Shown: positions 7,704-16,194, numbered from the stretch's first letter. The stretch: DNA of 37,085 nucleotides from an uncultured Peptococcaceae bacterium (GCA_910585405.1 CAJUDO010000026.1:1-37085); one strand, 5' to 3'. Numbers and translations are program-made. The notes: a model not told the origin generated them from the sequence alone.

Positions 7704-8627
7704 ATGAAACTGCAACAACTCCATTTACTTTGTGCTTTGGAGCAATATCATTCTTTCTCCCAAACGGCGCAGCATCTTTTTATTTCCCAGCCGGCTCTCA
7801 GCACCGCTATGCAAGCTTTAGAAAGGGAATTGAACTGTACGCTGCTCACGCGCAATCATCAAGGGGTTCAATTTACGGCAGCGGGGAAAATGGCGTTGGA
7901 ATATGCCCATGAAATTTTGAATGAAGTTCATCTGATTCAATCTATCGCCCATGATGCCCACGACGGACTGACAAACCGCATCACCATCGGCGGCAATACT
8001 TTGGTCTGCACAGAATTGTTGCTGCATGTATATCTTCAAATTGAAAAAGAGTACCCGCAAATTGCTATTAATTTTCAAGAAATTGACGAGCATACATTGA
8101 TGCACCAATTACTTTATGGAGCGTTGGATTTTGCGCTCCTGCAAATAAATTCTACTTGTCTGGAGAATGACCGCCGACAATTAGAGCAAAAATATCACCT
8201 TCAGCTCTCAGAGCTGACCAACGAGCCCATGGCCGTTTTGCTCAGCAAGCAGCATCCTTTAAGGCAAAAACAATCTGTTTCTATTTATGAATTGTTCGAT
8301 TTTCCCTTTGCGACTGCACATATGGAGACTGACCGGAGATTGGTTTCCGCCCTGCAGGCGCTTGGCTATCAGAAGCCGCCGTTTATTTTGCAGGACACTT
8401 TTTGCCTCAATCAATTCATTGCTGGCAGCACCTACTGGGCTTTTATTCCACAGCGTGAAATTTTACGGCATCAGCAGGATGCCAAAAATCAATTCCTATT
8501 TTTGTATCCTGTTGATTTCCCCTGCCGCTGTGCAATTAACTGGCTGCATAATACATCTTCCTATCCGGTGGAGGAAGCTTTGCTGCGGCAGACAATAGAG
8601 ATGCTCTTGCGCAGAGGGGAAAAATAG
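7704..8627 (+). CDS. LysR-family transcriptional regulator 2
   Basis: A 307-residue LysR regulator with a canonical HTH: FSQTAQHLFISQPALSTAMQ at about 18-37, then LERELNCTLLTRNHQGVQFT. The effector-binding domain spans about 90-300. It lies 23 bases after the first lysR gene with a strong GGAGGAA before ATG 7704, so the two are co-transcribed. It shares the opening pattern with its neighbour (M.L.QL.LL..L..Y.SF..A), which suggests an old tandem duplication. Tandem LysR pairs beside one operon could respond to two ligands (substrate and product) or form mixed oligomers; the sequence does not decide this. Confidence 0.92.
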   Translation: MKLQQLHLLCALEQYHSFSQTAQHLFISQPALSTAMQALERELNCTLLTRNHQGVQFTAAGKMALEYAHEILNEVHLIQSIAHDAHDGLTNRITIGGNTLVCTELLLHVYLQIEKEYPQIAINFQEIDEHTLMHQLLYGALDFALLQINSTCLENDRRQLEQKYHLQLSELTNEPMAVLLSKQHPLRQKQSVSIYELFDFPFATAHMETDRRLVSALQALGYQKPPFILQDTFCLNQFIAGSTYWAFIPQREILRHQQDAKNQFLFLYPVDFPCRCAINWLHNTSSYPVEEALLRQTIEMLLRRGEK

Positions 8628-8803
8628 TTTGACAATGTGAAGATTGATAGCGAATGTTATTTTTGCAGGCTTTAAAAATATAGAAAAGCCCGCAAAAGCA
8701 TTCTCTTGTCAAGATTGAAATGCGCTGTGAATCGAAAGATATATTTGTCGATACTGCGGGATAGGGAGCTGTTCCGAAATAGAAACACAACACAAGCCTT
8801 GTA

Positions 8804-8833
8804 TTAGACTTTTTGGGCTTGATGTGATACAAT
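8804..8833 (+). promoter_or_regulatory. Possible promoter of lgt
   Basis: TTAGAC (8804-8809), an 18-base spacer and TACAAT (8828-8833) lie 30 bases before the lgt start. The rest of the 236-base gap after lysR2 holds only an imperfect hairpin near 8666-8696 that has no T-run. Confidence 0.4.
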
Positions 8834-8863
8834 AAGCTGGAATATCCTGAGGGAGGCTTTTTT

Positions 8864-9652
8864 ATGAATATTGATCCGGTGGCGTTTTCGTTGGGCCCGA
8901 TTACAGTGCGTTGGTATGGGCTGTTAATTGCGTCTGCCATGCTGATTGCTGCGGTAGGCGGCTGCAAAATCATGGGGCGCGCGGGGATTGATGAGGATGA
9001 TTTTCTGACAATTTTTATGGTAACCATTGTGGCGGCTATTGCAGGGGCAAGGGCCTATTATGTGATTTTTGACTGGCCCTATTATGCGCAGCATCCTGGA
9101 GAAATTCTTGCCACCTGGCATGGCGGTCTGGCAGTACATGGCGGGCTGATTGCAGGGGTGATTGCGATTTACTGGGGATGCCGTCACTATCACATATCTT
9201 TTTGGCAATTTGCCGACATTATGGCGCCTTTTATGATTTTGGGTCAGGCCATTGGCCGTTGGGGAAACTTTTTCAATCAGGAGGCTTACGGCTATGAAGT
9301 GGACCCGTCACAGGTGCCGTGGGCCATGTGGATTGACGGGGCGTATCGTCATCCCACATTTTTGTATGAATCCTGTTGGGATCTGTTGGTGTTTTTTGCG
9401 CTGCTTTGGTTGGCGCGGCAAGCTTTTATGCGTCGTGGGGAGATTGGATTGAGCTATCTGATGCTATATTCTGTAGGGCGAGTGGTGATAGAAGGATTTC
9501 GCACCGACAGTTTAATGCTGGGGCCGTTGCGTGCAGCACAGGTTATGAGCTTGCTTCTTTTTACAGGGGCGATGTTGGTACTTATTTATCGGCGCAAAAC
9601 AGGAAAGGCAGAAATGCGGCCCAAAATTGCCGGAAAACAAAGACTGGGTTGA
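8864..9652 (+). CDS. lgt: Prolipoprotein diacylglyceryl transferase
   Basis: Lgt transfers diacylglycerol from phosphatidylglycerol to the lipobox cysteine of pre-lipoproteins at the cytoplasmic membrane. The 262-residue length is usual. The start is typical (NIDPVAFSLGPITVRWYGLL), several membrane segments are visible, and the family signature is present: TWHGGLAVHGGL at 84-95 and the Lgt box GQAIGRWGNFFNQEAYG at about 127-143. A late arginine-containing segment (GRVVIEGFRTDSL) is also conserved. GGGAGGC precedes ATG 8864. It is flanked by its own possible promoter and a clear terminator, so it looks monocistronic. The YhcN-like lipoprotein at 26036-26611 would be one of its substrates. Confidence 0.97.
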   Translation: MNIDPVAFSLGPITVRWYGLLIASAMLIAAVGGCKIMGRAGIDEDDFLTIFMVTIVAAIAGARAYYVIFDWPYYAQHPGEILATWHGGLAVHGGLIAGVIAIYWGCRHYHISFWQFADIMAPFMILGQAIGRWGNFFNQEAYGYEVDPSQVPWAMWIDGAYRHPTFLYESCWDLLVFFALLWLARQAFMRRGEIGLSYLMLYSVGRVVIEGFRTDSLMLGPLRAAQVMSLLLFTGAMLVLIYRRKTGKAEMRPKIAGKQRLG

Positions 9653-9675
9653 TGGATGGGGTCTGCGATAGATGA

Positions 9676-9740
9676 CTGCTGCCAGACTACCTTTTTATGC
9701 AGAAGGTTGCATATAAGGTGATTTGGCAGCAGATTTTTTT
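9676..9740 (+). terminator. Terminator of lgt
   Basis: CTGCTGCCA (9676-9684) pairs with TGGCAGCAG (9724-9732), with an inner ACCTT/AAGGT pairing, followed by ATTTTTTT. Strong intrinsic terminator. Confidence 0.88.
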
Positions 9741-9811
9741 GCTGTAGGTTCTGATGTGCATATGTATATAAAATTTTTTTTTGCTTCTGCAAAATTTATT
9801 GCCAGTATTGG

Positions 9812-9840
9812 TTGAATAAATAGAATTTTTAAGGTAAAAT
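9812..9840 (+). promoter_or_regulatory. Promoter of the small DUF2007-like gene
   Basis: TTGAAT (9812-9817), a 17-base spacer and TAAAAT (9835-9840) lie in an AT-rich stretch 73 bases before the start at 9913. Confidence 0.6.
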
Positions 9841-9912
9841 ATAAATATAAATATTTTTAATGCATAGAGAATAACTAGGTAAAGATAGTCTCTATGAAGG
9901 GGAGGGATATTT

Positions 9913-10179
9913 TTGTTTATTTGGAATCGCGTGGAATTGTTAACAACCTTGTCAATGGAGTATTATTTACGGGCAAGGACTTTATTGCAGCAAAATGGAA
10001 TAAAAATACAGAGCAAGCAGATTCGCGTTCGGGAAGATGTAAGAAAAGGCGGGATGCTGCAGCGTCCGACGGAGCAATACCGTATTTATGTGCATAAAGA
10101 GGACATGGAGCGGGCCCAGGAGGTACTGAGCCAGCTTGGTGCGCAGGAACAACATGTGTATAATGCGTTGGAGTGGTAG
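9913..10179 (+). CDS. Small DUF2007-like protein
   Basis: An 88-residue soluble protein with a TTG start at 9913 and a strong GGGGAGGG RBS six bases upstream. The pattern is a hydrophobic start (VELLTTLS), a helix ending YYLRARTLLQQNGI, a basic middle, then YRIYVHKEDMERAQEVLSQL. This is close to DUF2007 signal-transducing domains, in which a helix of the type A.L...GI is followed by strands and a final helix after a VPxxDxxxA-like segment. Assignment is by eye only. It has its own promoter and is followed by a terminator, so it appears to be a single-gene unit. No role can be given. Confidence 0.7.
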   Translation: MFIWNRVELLTTLSMEYYLRARTLLQQNGIKIQSKQIRVREDVRKGGMLQRPTEQYRIYVHKEDMERAQEVLSQLGAQEQHVYNALEW

Positions 10180-10231
10180 ATGGGAGGAAGGATGTTCACC
10201 AAATTTGCGGCAAATCAAAAAAAGATGAAAG

Positions 10232-10281
10232 AGGACTGTCGGCGGAAGTGTTAAGCATTTGCGTAAGGGACAGTCCTTTTT
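10232..10281. terminator. Bidirectional terminator
   Basis: AGGACTGTC (10232-10240) pairs with GACAGTCCT (10269-10277). Both strands end in T-rich runs, so it serves the DUF2007-like gene on + and the acyltransferase gene on -. Confidence 0.85.
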
Positions 10282-10283
10282 CA

Positions 10284-11018
10284 TTAGCTCAAAAAGATTG
10301 TGAGCAATCCATATAAAATGGGTTGGTGGAGCATATACAAAAACAAGGTGTGTTGTCCTATCCAATTTATCACAGGAAGTTTCCAGTGTTTTACGGCATG
10401 AAACACACGACTTTGTAAAAGTATGGGACCACCGAAATAACCCACGCCAAATAAAAAGAGCCAGGGGATAAGAGGAAAGTAATCGGCGGAAAAAAAGGAT
10501 GCATCGGGTAAGCCGAGCAGGAAAAGCAATGGATATTGATATAATTGCTCTGGTAAGTACCAAAGGGCATAATCCCAGATACCTAAGTAACCGTAATAGA
10601 TACCTTTAAAAAACAGAAACAGGATGAGTGATAAACACATCATGGGAAGGGCGGGAAGCCGGCTTAAAAGTGGTTTTAGAAATGCTGTAAGCAGATAAGA
10701 CAAGCCGATTAAGTGCAATACGCCGAAAAGGATGCGTTCATCAGGTATAACAATGCAGGTGACAGTTGTGATGAGTAACGCGCAGGCAAAAATTAATGAG
10801 CCATGTTTTGCAGGATTGCGACTTAAGGTGCATGAGCAGCCGGCCAATAAGATAAAACCTGTACAGATTGTCTGCTGCCAAAGATAGGAACTGTGCTGCT
10901 GCATAAAGGTGCATGAGCGGTCAAAGACATAGACATAGTCGTAGAGACCATGATAGAGTACGGCATTGAGCAAAAGAAGGCCACGCAGTAAATCTAATAT
11001 ATGATAACGTTCTTTCAT
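10284..11018 (-). CDS. DUF1624/HGSNAT-like membrane acyltransferase family protein
   Basis: A 244-residue polytopic membrane protein. The opening (ERYHILDLLRGLLLLNAVLYHGLYDY) matches the first membrane segment of the heparan-alpha-glucosaminide N-acetyltransferase catalytic family (DUF1624), with D-x-x-R-G and a His in the first helix. It continues with FILLAGCS, FGVLHLIGLSYLL and a C-terminal WIGQHTLFLYMLHQPILYG, all typical of that family. Its bacterial members are thought to move acyl groups across the membrane, but the acceptor is rarely known. The ATG at 11018 overlaps the TGA of the upstream hydrolase gene (ATGA), so the two genes are translationally coupled. The longer frame from 11036 overlaps the hydrolase further and was not used. 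Confidence 0.85.
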   Translation of the reverse strand: MKERYHILDLLRGLLLLNAVLYHGLYDYVYVFDRSCTFMQQHSSYLWQQTICTGFILLAGCSCTLSRNPAKHGSLIFACALLITTVTCIVIPDERILFGVLHLIGLSYLLTAFLKPLLSRLPALPMMCLSLILFLFFKGIYYGYLGIWDYALWYLPEQLYQYPLLFLLGLPDASFFSADYFPLIPWLFLFGVGYFGGPILLQSRVFHAVKHWKLPVINWIGQHTLFLYMLHQPILYGLLTIFLS

Positions 11019-11653
11019 TGACTTAACTTCCCACAAATAGTTATTGTATCGGCAATGGTGACGCCGATTCCAGAAAGCTCCTGTACGCCCTTTTCGTAAA
11101 GTCCTGATATGGCATCTTGGGCCAGCAATAGACGAAAGTCCCGTTCGCTGGCTTCGTATACGCTGGTGCGGGGGCAGTTGGGAAAGTTACAACCACAAAA
11201 AATAAGCGTATTGACGTCCTGTTCACGTAAAAATTTTTCTAAATCGGTGCGAAAAAATGCGCCCCATCGTGATTTGTACATGGCCCATTCTTGTGATCCC
11301 AATTGTTGAAACCCGCCTTGCAAAAGTAGCTCCCAATCAAGGGGCGGAGCGGTGGAGGGTTTGAGGGCAAGAGGAAAATCGGCACCGGCAGAATAGGGTG
11401 CAATCATGGCAGCTTCCTTTTGCACCTGTTCACGGCGGCATAAGTCCACATTGGAGCCGTCGGGCAGATAGCAGCGCAGTACATGGATAATGGGAATGTG
11501 CTGTGTCCGCGCTGTTTGCAGGAGTTGTTGTATCTGCGGAAGAACAGCGTAGCTGCCAGGAATTTCTGTAGGAGAACCGGGCAAAATGAAATCATTTTGA
11601 AAGTCGATTACAATGACAGCACAATGGCTGTAGTCAGCGGCAAGAAGCGACAT
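11015..11653 (-). CDS. Isochorismatase-family cysteine hydrolase
   Basis: A 212-residue soluble hydrolase of the isochorismatase/nicotinamidase superfamily. The catalytic triad can be read: Asp17 in VIVIDFQNDF, Lys127 in MYKSRWGAFFRTDLE, and Cys160 in FCGCNFPNCPRTSVYEASERDF. These enzymes cleave amides or C-N bonds (nicotinamidase, ureidoacrylate or N-carbamoylsarcosine amidohydrolases), or hydrolyse isochorismate; the substrate cannot be read here. The Cys-rich active-site loop (CGCNFPNC) is unusual compared with the common GxxTxxC form. The start ATG 11653 has CGGAGGT upstream; the longer frame to 11857 lacks support. It is coupled by overlap to a membrane acyltransferase. A TATACT at 11707-11702 could be its -10 box, without a good -35. 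Confidence 0.9.
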   Translation of the reverse strand: MSLLAADYSHCAVIVIDFQNDFILPGSPTEIPGSYAVLPQIQQLLQTARTQHIPIIHVLRCYLPDGSNVDLCRREQVQKEAAMIAPYSAGADFPLALKPSTAPPLDWELLLQGGFQQLGSQEWAMYKSRWGAFFRTDLEKFLREQDVNTLIFCGCNFPNCPRTSVYEASERDFRLLLAQDAISGLYEKGVQELSGIGVTIADTITICGKLSQ

Positions 11654-11761
11654 ATTAAGTACCTCCGATAAATGAGTATTTTTTGATGATGATTCTATTA
11701 AAGTATAGTACAAAAAAGCTGAAAAGTCCTGCCTATTAGAAAATTTCTTTGAAACATTGAA

Positions 11762-11790
11762 TTTACAAAGCAGGATAGGTGTGATAGGAT
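11762..11790 (+). promoter_or_regulatory. Promoter of the OPA-type transporter gene
   Basis: TTTACA (11762-11767), a 17-base spacer and TAGGAT (11785-11790) lie 54 bases before the start at 11845, in the divergent gap with the hydrolase gene. Confidence 0.5.
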
Positions 11791-11844
11791 AAACAAGAAA
11801 AATTATAATAATAAATAAAAACATGATATCGAGGAGTGAAAGTC

Positions 11845-13101
11845 TTGGCTGCTGCAACGGAGAAGATTGGAAGAAATGATATTGCTTTGTTTGGGATTTG
11901 TTGGTTTGGTTATTTTTTCGCCTATTTTGGTCGGATGAATTACTCGGCTTGCATGGCCTCCATTATTTTAGCTGAAGGCTATTCAAAAGGAATGGTAGGC
12001 CTGGTGGGAACCGGCTTATTTATCACTTATGGCTTGGGACAAATTTTCAGCGGCTTTTTAGGCGATTATGTAGCGCCACGCAAGATGATTGTTGTTGGTT
12101 TGATTGGTTCTAGTTTGAGTAATTTGGGGATGTGCTTGGCCCCAAGTCTAAATGTAATGATTGTTGTCTGGTGTGTGAATGGATTTATGCAGTCTCTGCT
12201 GTGGTCGCCGATTGTTCGGTTGTTTGCGCAGTATTTTACGGCTCAGGTGCGGGGAACCTTAGGCGTTTATATTAACAGCACCGTGCCGGTGGGTACTTTG
12301 GCTACGTATGGATTTACTGCGTTGATTTTGGAACTTACAGGTGATTGGAAGCAGGTCTTTCTGGGTTCGTTTTTTGTTGTGATGCTTACAGCAGTTGGCT
12401 GGTGGATTGGCACAGGAATGCTGCTGCCTAAGCTGACCCGTGTAGATATAGAGGTTGCCGAGCGGACTGGTGATGGAAAGGAAAACGCGATAGAGAAAGC
12501 GCCTTTAGGTGAATTAGTTTTGGGCTCAGGCATGGTCTTTATGTGTTTAGTGTTAATGATGCAGGGCATGCTGAAAGAGGGAATTACAGCTTGGATGCCG
12601 AGTTTGATGGGCGAAAAATTTGCAGTAGGCACGACATTAGCCATTGTAAGTACGGCGTTAATTCCTATGTTTAATATTATTGGCATCAGCATTGCGGCGG
12701 CGGTTCGCAAGGTGATTGGCGATGAAGTGCGTTGTTCCTTTTTTCTGTTTATCGCAGGGACTATTGCTTTGGTTGTATTGTATCTGACATCTTTCATTGG
12801 TTTAATACCGATGTTTGTATTTTTCTCTGTGGCCACAACGATTATGATGGCGGTAAATACTGTATATGTAGGTGTTGTACCGGGATACTTTGCGAAAAAA
12901 GGGCGGAGTTCATCGGTTTCAGGCATTTTGAATGCCTTTGTCAACTTGGGTATTGCCACTTCTATGTTTGCCACGGGAGCATTTTCTGAAGCTTTTGGAT
13001 GGGATATGACTATGATTTTCTGGTGCGTATGCGGTGGTATTGGGATTTTTTCCAGTTTTATCGGTTATCAAATATGGAAGAATTATAAAGTGGGACTATA
13101 G
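11845..13101 (+). CDS. MFS transporter, organophosphate:phosphate antiporter (OPA)-like
   Basis: A 418-residue, 12-segment major facilitator transporter. The first helix and loop (ICWFGYFFAYFGRMNYSACM) match the OPA family (GlpT, UhpT, UhpC, PgtP type), whose first repeat typically reads Y..RxN.. . The loop GFLGDYVAPRKMI after helix 2 is the MFS motif A region. OPA relatives move anionic compounds such as sugar phosphates, but many members are uncharacterised and the substrate here is unknown. A TTG start at 11845 has GAGGAG eight bases upstream; GTG 11836 overlaps that RBS. The next gene in the same direction is a PucR regulator, followed by an omega-aminotransferase and an Fe-dependent dehydrogenase, so it is a good candidate importer (or product exporter) for that pathway. 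Confidence 0.88.
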   Translation: MAAATEKIGRNDIALFGICWFGYFFAYFGRMNYSACMASIILAEGYSKGMVGLVGTGLFITYGLGQIFSGFLGDYVAPRKMIVVGLIGSSLSNLGMCLAPSLNVMIVVWCVNGFMQSLLWSPIVRLFAQYFTAQVRGTLGVYINSTVPVGTLATYGFTALILELTGDWKQVFLGSFFVVMLTAVGWWIGTGMLLPKLTRVDIEVAERTGDGKENAIEKAPLGELVLGSGMVFMCLVLMMQGMLKEGITAWMPSLMGEKFAVGTTLAIVSTALIPMFNIIGISIAAAVRKVIGDEVRCSFFLFIAGTIALVVLYLTSFIGLIPMFVFFSVATTIMMAVNTVYVGVVPGYFAKKGRSSSVSGILNAFVNLGIATSMFATGAFSEAFGWDMTMIFWCVCGGIGIFSSFIGYQIWKNYKVGL

Positions 13102-13196
13102 CCGACATGGCGAGGGACATTGCAGGGATGCGGTATGCCTGAAGGATGGAACTTTAACTTTTAGCTTTTAGGCAGCAAGGGACCAGCACAAAAAAC

Positions 13197-13225
13197 TTGC
13201 AATAGGGAAAAGAAATCGCTAAAAT
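13197..13225 (+). promoter_or_regulatory. Promoter of the pucR-type gene
   Basis: TTGCAA (13197-13202), a 17-base spacer and TAAAAT (13220-13225) lie 51 bases before the ATG at 13276. Confidence 0.6.
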
Positions 13226-13275
13226 AAAAACTAAGATAAAGCAGCATGAGACGTAGGAAGGTTGGGTGAGTAGTT

Positions 13276-14433
13276 ATGGCAGTTTTATTATCTGATTTGT
13301 ATGAAAATATAAAAAATCAAGACGTTACCTTGGTAGCAGGTGAACGGGGAATGGGCAATGTGGTACGTTGGCTGCATATGGTAGAGAGTAATGCAATCTC
13401 CTCGTTTTTAGACGGACAGGAAATTGCATTTACAACGGGCGTAGGGCTGAACAGGGATGAGACTTTATTAGATCTTGTCAAAGCCAACAATGAGCATAAG
13501 GCCAGCGGAATGGTAATTAATATTGGGCCATTTATAAAAGAAGTACCAAAAGATGTAATCGATTATTGCAATAAAGAAGGTTTTCCGCTGTTTACGGTGC
13601 CATGGCGGGTACACATGGCAGAGATTATGCGCTCAATTTGCTATATCATTACCGAATCAGATAAATATAATCTGGAATTGTCCAGCGCTGTAAAAAATGC
13701 TATTTTTTTCAGCAATCAAGAAGAGCTTTATGTGCCACAATTGGAGCGTAACAATTTTTTGCCTACATGGACGTATTGTATCACTGTTGTGGAAATTATG
13801 GAAAATGGAGAAAAGGTTTCCGAAGAAAAATTGCAGCGTTATCTGAAAAATATGGAAAATTATATGATTTTTTCTCGCAAAAAAACTTTTGTGTTTGAAT
13901 TAGGCGGCAATATTGTGCTGTTATTTGCTGGATATGCAGAAGCAATGGTGAAAAAGACCGTGACAGATATGCTGAAACGCTGCAATTTTCAGAAAGAACA
14001 GTGCTATATAGGCATTGGCCGTGCCACACCGAATGCGCAGAATATCGGGAAATCCTATCGTCAGGCCTGCCAGGTATTAAAATTGCAGAAAAATACACAG
14101 AATGACAAAGGCGTGGTAGCTTATCAGGATTTAGGAATTTACACATTACTGATGGATATTGAAAATGAAGATGTGATAAATGAGTATTATGCGGAAACAA
14201 TCCAGAAATTGGTTGAATATGATAAGCTGAACCAGACAAATTATTGTGAAGTTTTACAGTGCTATCTGGAGCATAGTGGCAGTGTAAAGGAAACAGCAGA
14301 AGCAATGTTTGTACATCGGAATACCATCAACTACAAAATTAACAAGATAGAAGAAATGTTAAATTGTGATCTTTCAGAATTAGACACTCGTTTGCTGTAC
14401 AGTATTGCCTTTATGCTGAAGCGAATTATGTGA
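13276..14433 (+). CDS. PucR-family transcriptional regulator
   Basis: A 385-residue regulator with the two PucR parts: an N-terminal sensory domain (about 1-125; typical phrases are LVAGERGMGNVVRWLHMVE and EIAFTTGVGL) and a C-terminal helix-turn-helix (about 325-375; LEHSGSVKETAEAMFVHRNT, then INYKINKIEEML). A GGDEF-like linker domain lies between. PucR proteins control use of nitrogen compounds such as purines, amino acids and amines. Here it sits between a transporter gene and an aminotransferase/dehydrogenase pair, so it very likely controls one or both in response to the amine substrate or the aldehyde. It has its own promoter, separate from that of the aminotransferase. Confidence 0.93.
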   Translation: MAVLLSDLYENIKNQDVTLVAGERGMGNVVRWLHMVESNAISSFLDGQEIAFTTGVGLNRDETLLDLVKANNEHKASGMVINIGPFIKEVPKDVIDYCNKEGFPLFTVPWRVHMAEIMRSICYIITESDKYNLELSSAVKNAIFFSNQEELYVPQLERNNFLPTWTYCITVVEIMENGEKVSEEKLQRYLKNMENYMIFSRKKTFVFELGGNIVLLFAGYAEAMVKKTVTDMLKRCNFQKEQCYIGIGRATPNAQNIGKSYRQACQVLKLQKNTQNDKGVVAYQDLGIYTLLMDIENEDVINEYYAETIQKLVEYDKLNQTNYCEVLQCYLEHSGSVKETAEAMFVHRNTINYKINKIEEMLNCDLSELDTRLLYSIAFMLKRIM

Positions 14434-14536
14434 GGTGTGGTACGTCAAAAAGAGACAATACGTGGTATAAATTGAGCTATGAATTGTGGATTCCTTCCTG
14501 TGTGCGATAGCACATAAAAAGTTATGCTTATAGATA

Positions 14537-14564
14537 TTGAATTTTTTTAGATATGATATATTAT
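14537..14564 (+). promoter_or_regulatory. Probable promoter of the aminotransferase gene
   Basis: TTGAAT (14537-14542), a 16-base spacer and TATTAT (14559-14564) lie in a very AT-rich stretch. The ~85 bases between it and the start leave a leader. The remaining part of the 14434-14652 gap holds no gene and no clear hairpin; a PucR site would be expected upstream of this promoter. Confidence 0.5.
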
Positions 14565-14652
14565 ATTTATAGGTTCCAAAAAAGAAACGCCACTGCTAGG
14601 GTGCGAGTTCTTTTTAAAATAACTTTTATATCTTGAAAGGATGGTAATTACA

Positions 14653-16035
14653 ATGGCATTAACAGGAAAAGAAATTTCTCAGATGCATGCACAGTACATT
14701 GCACAGTCTTGGTCTAAATCTGGCGGTGCAGCAAGAGCAATTGAAAGAGGCGAAGGCGTTTATCTGTACGATTACGACGGAAATAAAATTACAGATATGT
14801 CCTCCTTGCTGGTTTGTGCAAACTTAGGTCATAGCCTGCCAGAAATCGTAAACGCAATTAAAGCACAGGCTGATAAATTATGCTTTGCTGCTCCTTGCTA
14901 TGCAACAGAAGCAAAATCCACACTGGCTAAAAAGATCGTTGACATTGCCGGTGCTGATCATTTCCAGAGAGTTCTGTTCACCAACGCTGGTGCAGATGCT
15001 AACGAAAATGCTATCAAAATCGCTCGTAATTTCACAGGCCGTACCAAAATTTTCAACCGTTACAGAAGCTATCACGGTGCTACATTGGGTGCTTCCAACG
15101 CTTCCGGTGACTGGAGACGTTTCGCAGCTGAAGTTGGCGGCGCTAATGGTTTCGTAAAATTCATCGACCCATACACCTATCATGATGGTTGGGATAAAGC
15201 TGATGAAGAAAAAGCTACCAAATATTATCTGCACCTGTTAGAAGAACAGTTACACTATGAAGGTACCGATCATGTTGCAGCAATCATGATGGAATCCATT
15301 ACTGGTGCTAACGGCGTTCTGATTCCGCCAAAAGGTTACATGGAAGGCGTACGCGCTCTGTGCGACAAATATGGCATCCTGATGATTTGCGATGAAGTTA
15401 TGGCTGGTTTTGGTCGTACCGGTAAAATGTTCTGCTGGCAGAACTTTGATATCGTTCCAGATATCATTACCTTCGCAAAAGGCGTTACCTGCGGTTATGT
15501 TCCACTGGGCGGCGTAGTTATGAGCAAAGAAATCAGCAAATACTTTGAAGAACATGTACTGCAGTGCGGTTTGACCTACAGTGGTCATACACTGGCTTGC
15601 GCAGCTGGTAATGCAGCAGTTGACTACTATCTGGAACACAATGTTTGCGACCATGTAAACGAAGTTGGCGCTTACTTGGCTAAATGGGAAGACGAAATGG
15701 TAGAAAAACATGCTTGCGTTGGCGAAGCTCGTCATATCGGTCTGTTCACAGCATTTGAATTGGTAAAAGATAAAGCAACTCGTGAACCACTAGATTACTA
15801 TGGTAAACCAAATGCAATCAAAGCTCAGGCTATTGCAAAATTGGAAAACGAATACAACATTCATCTGTATGGTCGTGAAAACACAATGTCTATTTGCCCA
15901 CCATTGACCATCACCAAAGAAGAATTGGATGAAGTATTACCAAAAATTGATGCAGTTCTGACCTGGATCGACGAACAGTTAGCAACTGTAGAAAAGAATC
16001 CAGACTATACTACAGCCGTAGCTATCGTAAAATAA
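14653..16035 (+). CDS. Class III omega-aminotransferase (PLP), substrate an omega-amino acid or sulfonate/phosphonate analogue
   Basis: A 460-residue PLP enzyme of aminotransferase class III. The PLP aspartate is D247 in MICDEVMAGFGRTG and the Schiff-base lysine is K276 in ITFAKGVTCGYVPLGG. The phosphate/substrate region SYHGATLGAS (139-148) is conserved. The subfamily resembles taurine, beta-alanine and GABA aminotransferases rather than ornithine or acetylornithine enzymes; I cannot pick the substrate by eye. The probable reaction is omega-amine plus pyruvate or 2-oxoglutarate to an aldehyde plus alanine or glutamate. ATG 14653 is chosen over ATG 14641 because GAAAGG lies upstream and the same leader spacing occurs before the dehydrogenase gene. 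Codon choice is very regular, suggesting high expression. A hairpin at 16087-16126 separates it from the dehydrogenase. Confidence 0.92.
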   Translation: MALTGKEISQMHAQYIAQSWSKSGGAARAIERGEGVYLYDYDGNKITDMSSLLVCANLGHSLPEIVNAIKAQADKLCFAAPCYATEAKSTLAKKIVDIAGADHFQRVLFTNAGADANENAIKIARNFTGRTKIFNRYRSYHGATLGASNASGDWRRFAAEVGGANGFVKFIDPYTYHDGWDKADEEKATKYYLHLLEEQLHYEGTDHVAAIMMESITGANGVLIPPKGYMEGVRALCDKYGILMICDEVMAGFGRTGKMFCWQNFDIVPDIITFAKGVTCGYVPLGGVVMSKEISKYFEEHVLQCGLTYSGHTLACAAGNAAVDYYLEHNVCDHVNEVGAYLAKWEDEMVEKHACVGEARHIGLFTAFELVKDKATREPLDYYGKPNAIKAQAIAKLENEYNIHLYGRENTMSICPPLTITKEELDEVLPKIDAVLTWIDEQLATVEKNPDYTTAVAIVK

Positions 16036-16086
16036 TTTCACTTTGTGAGAAAACAAGCTGTATTTGAGCTGGAAATATGAAATTTT

Positions 16087-16126
16087 AACAGGCTATCTAT
16101 TTACATAAGAGTAGATGGCCTGTTTT
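16087..16126 (+). terminator. Hairpin between the aminotransferase and dehydrogenase genes
   Basis: A 13-bp stem, 16087-16099 with 16112-16124 (one G-T pair), is followed by only TT, so termination may be partial. It would reduce dehydrogenase transcription relative to the aminotransferase or protect the 3' end of the upstream mRNA. Confidence 0.6.
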
Positions 16127-16194
16127 ACTAAATGCAAAATCATTAACAATCAATAAACTATTACTTTTGATTCTTGAAAGGTGGATTTTTAATC

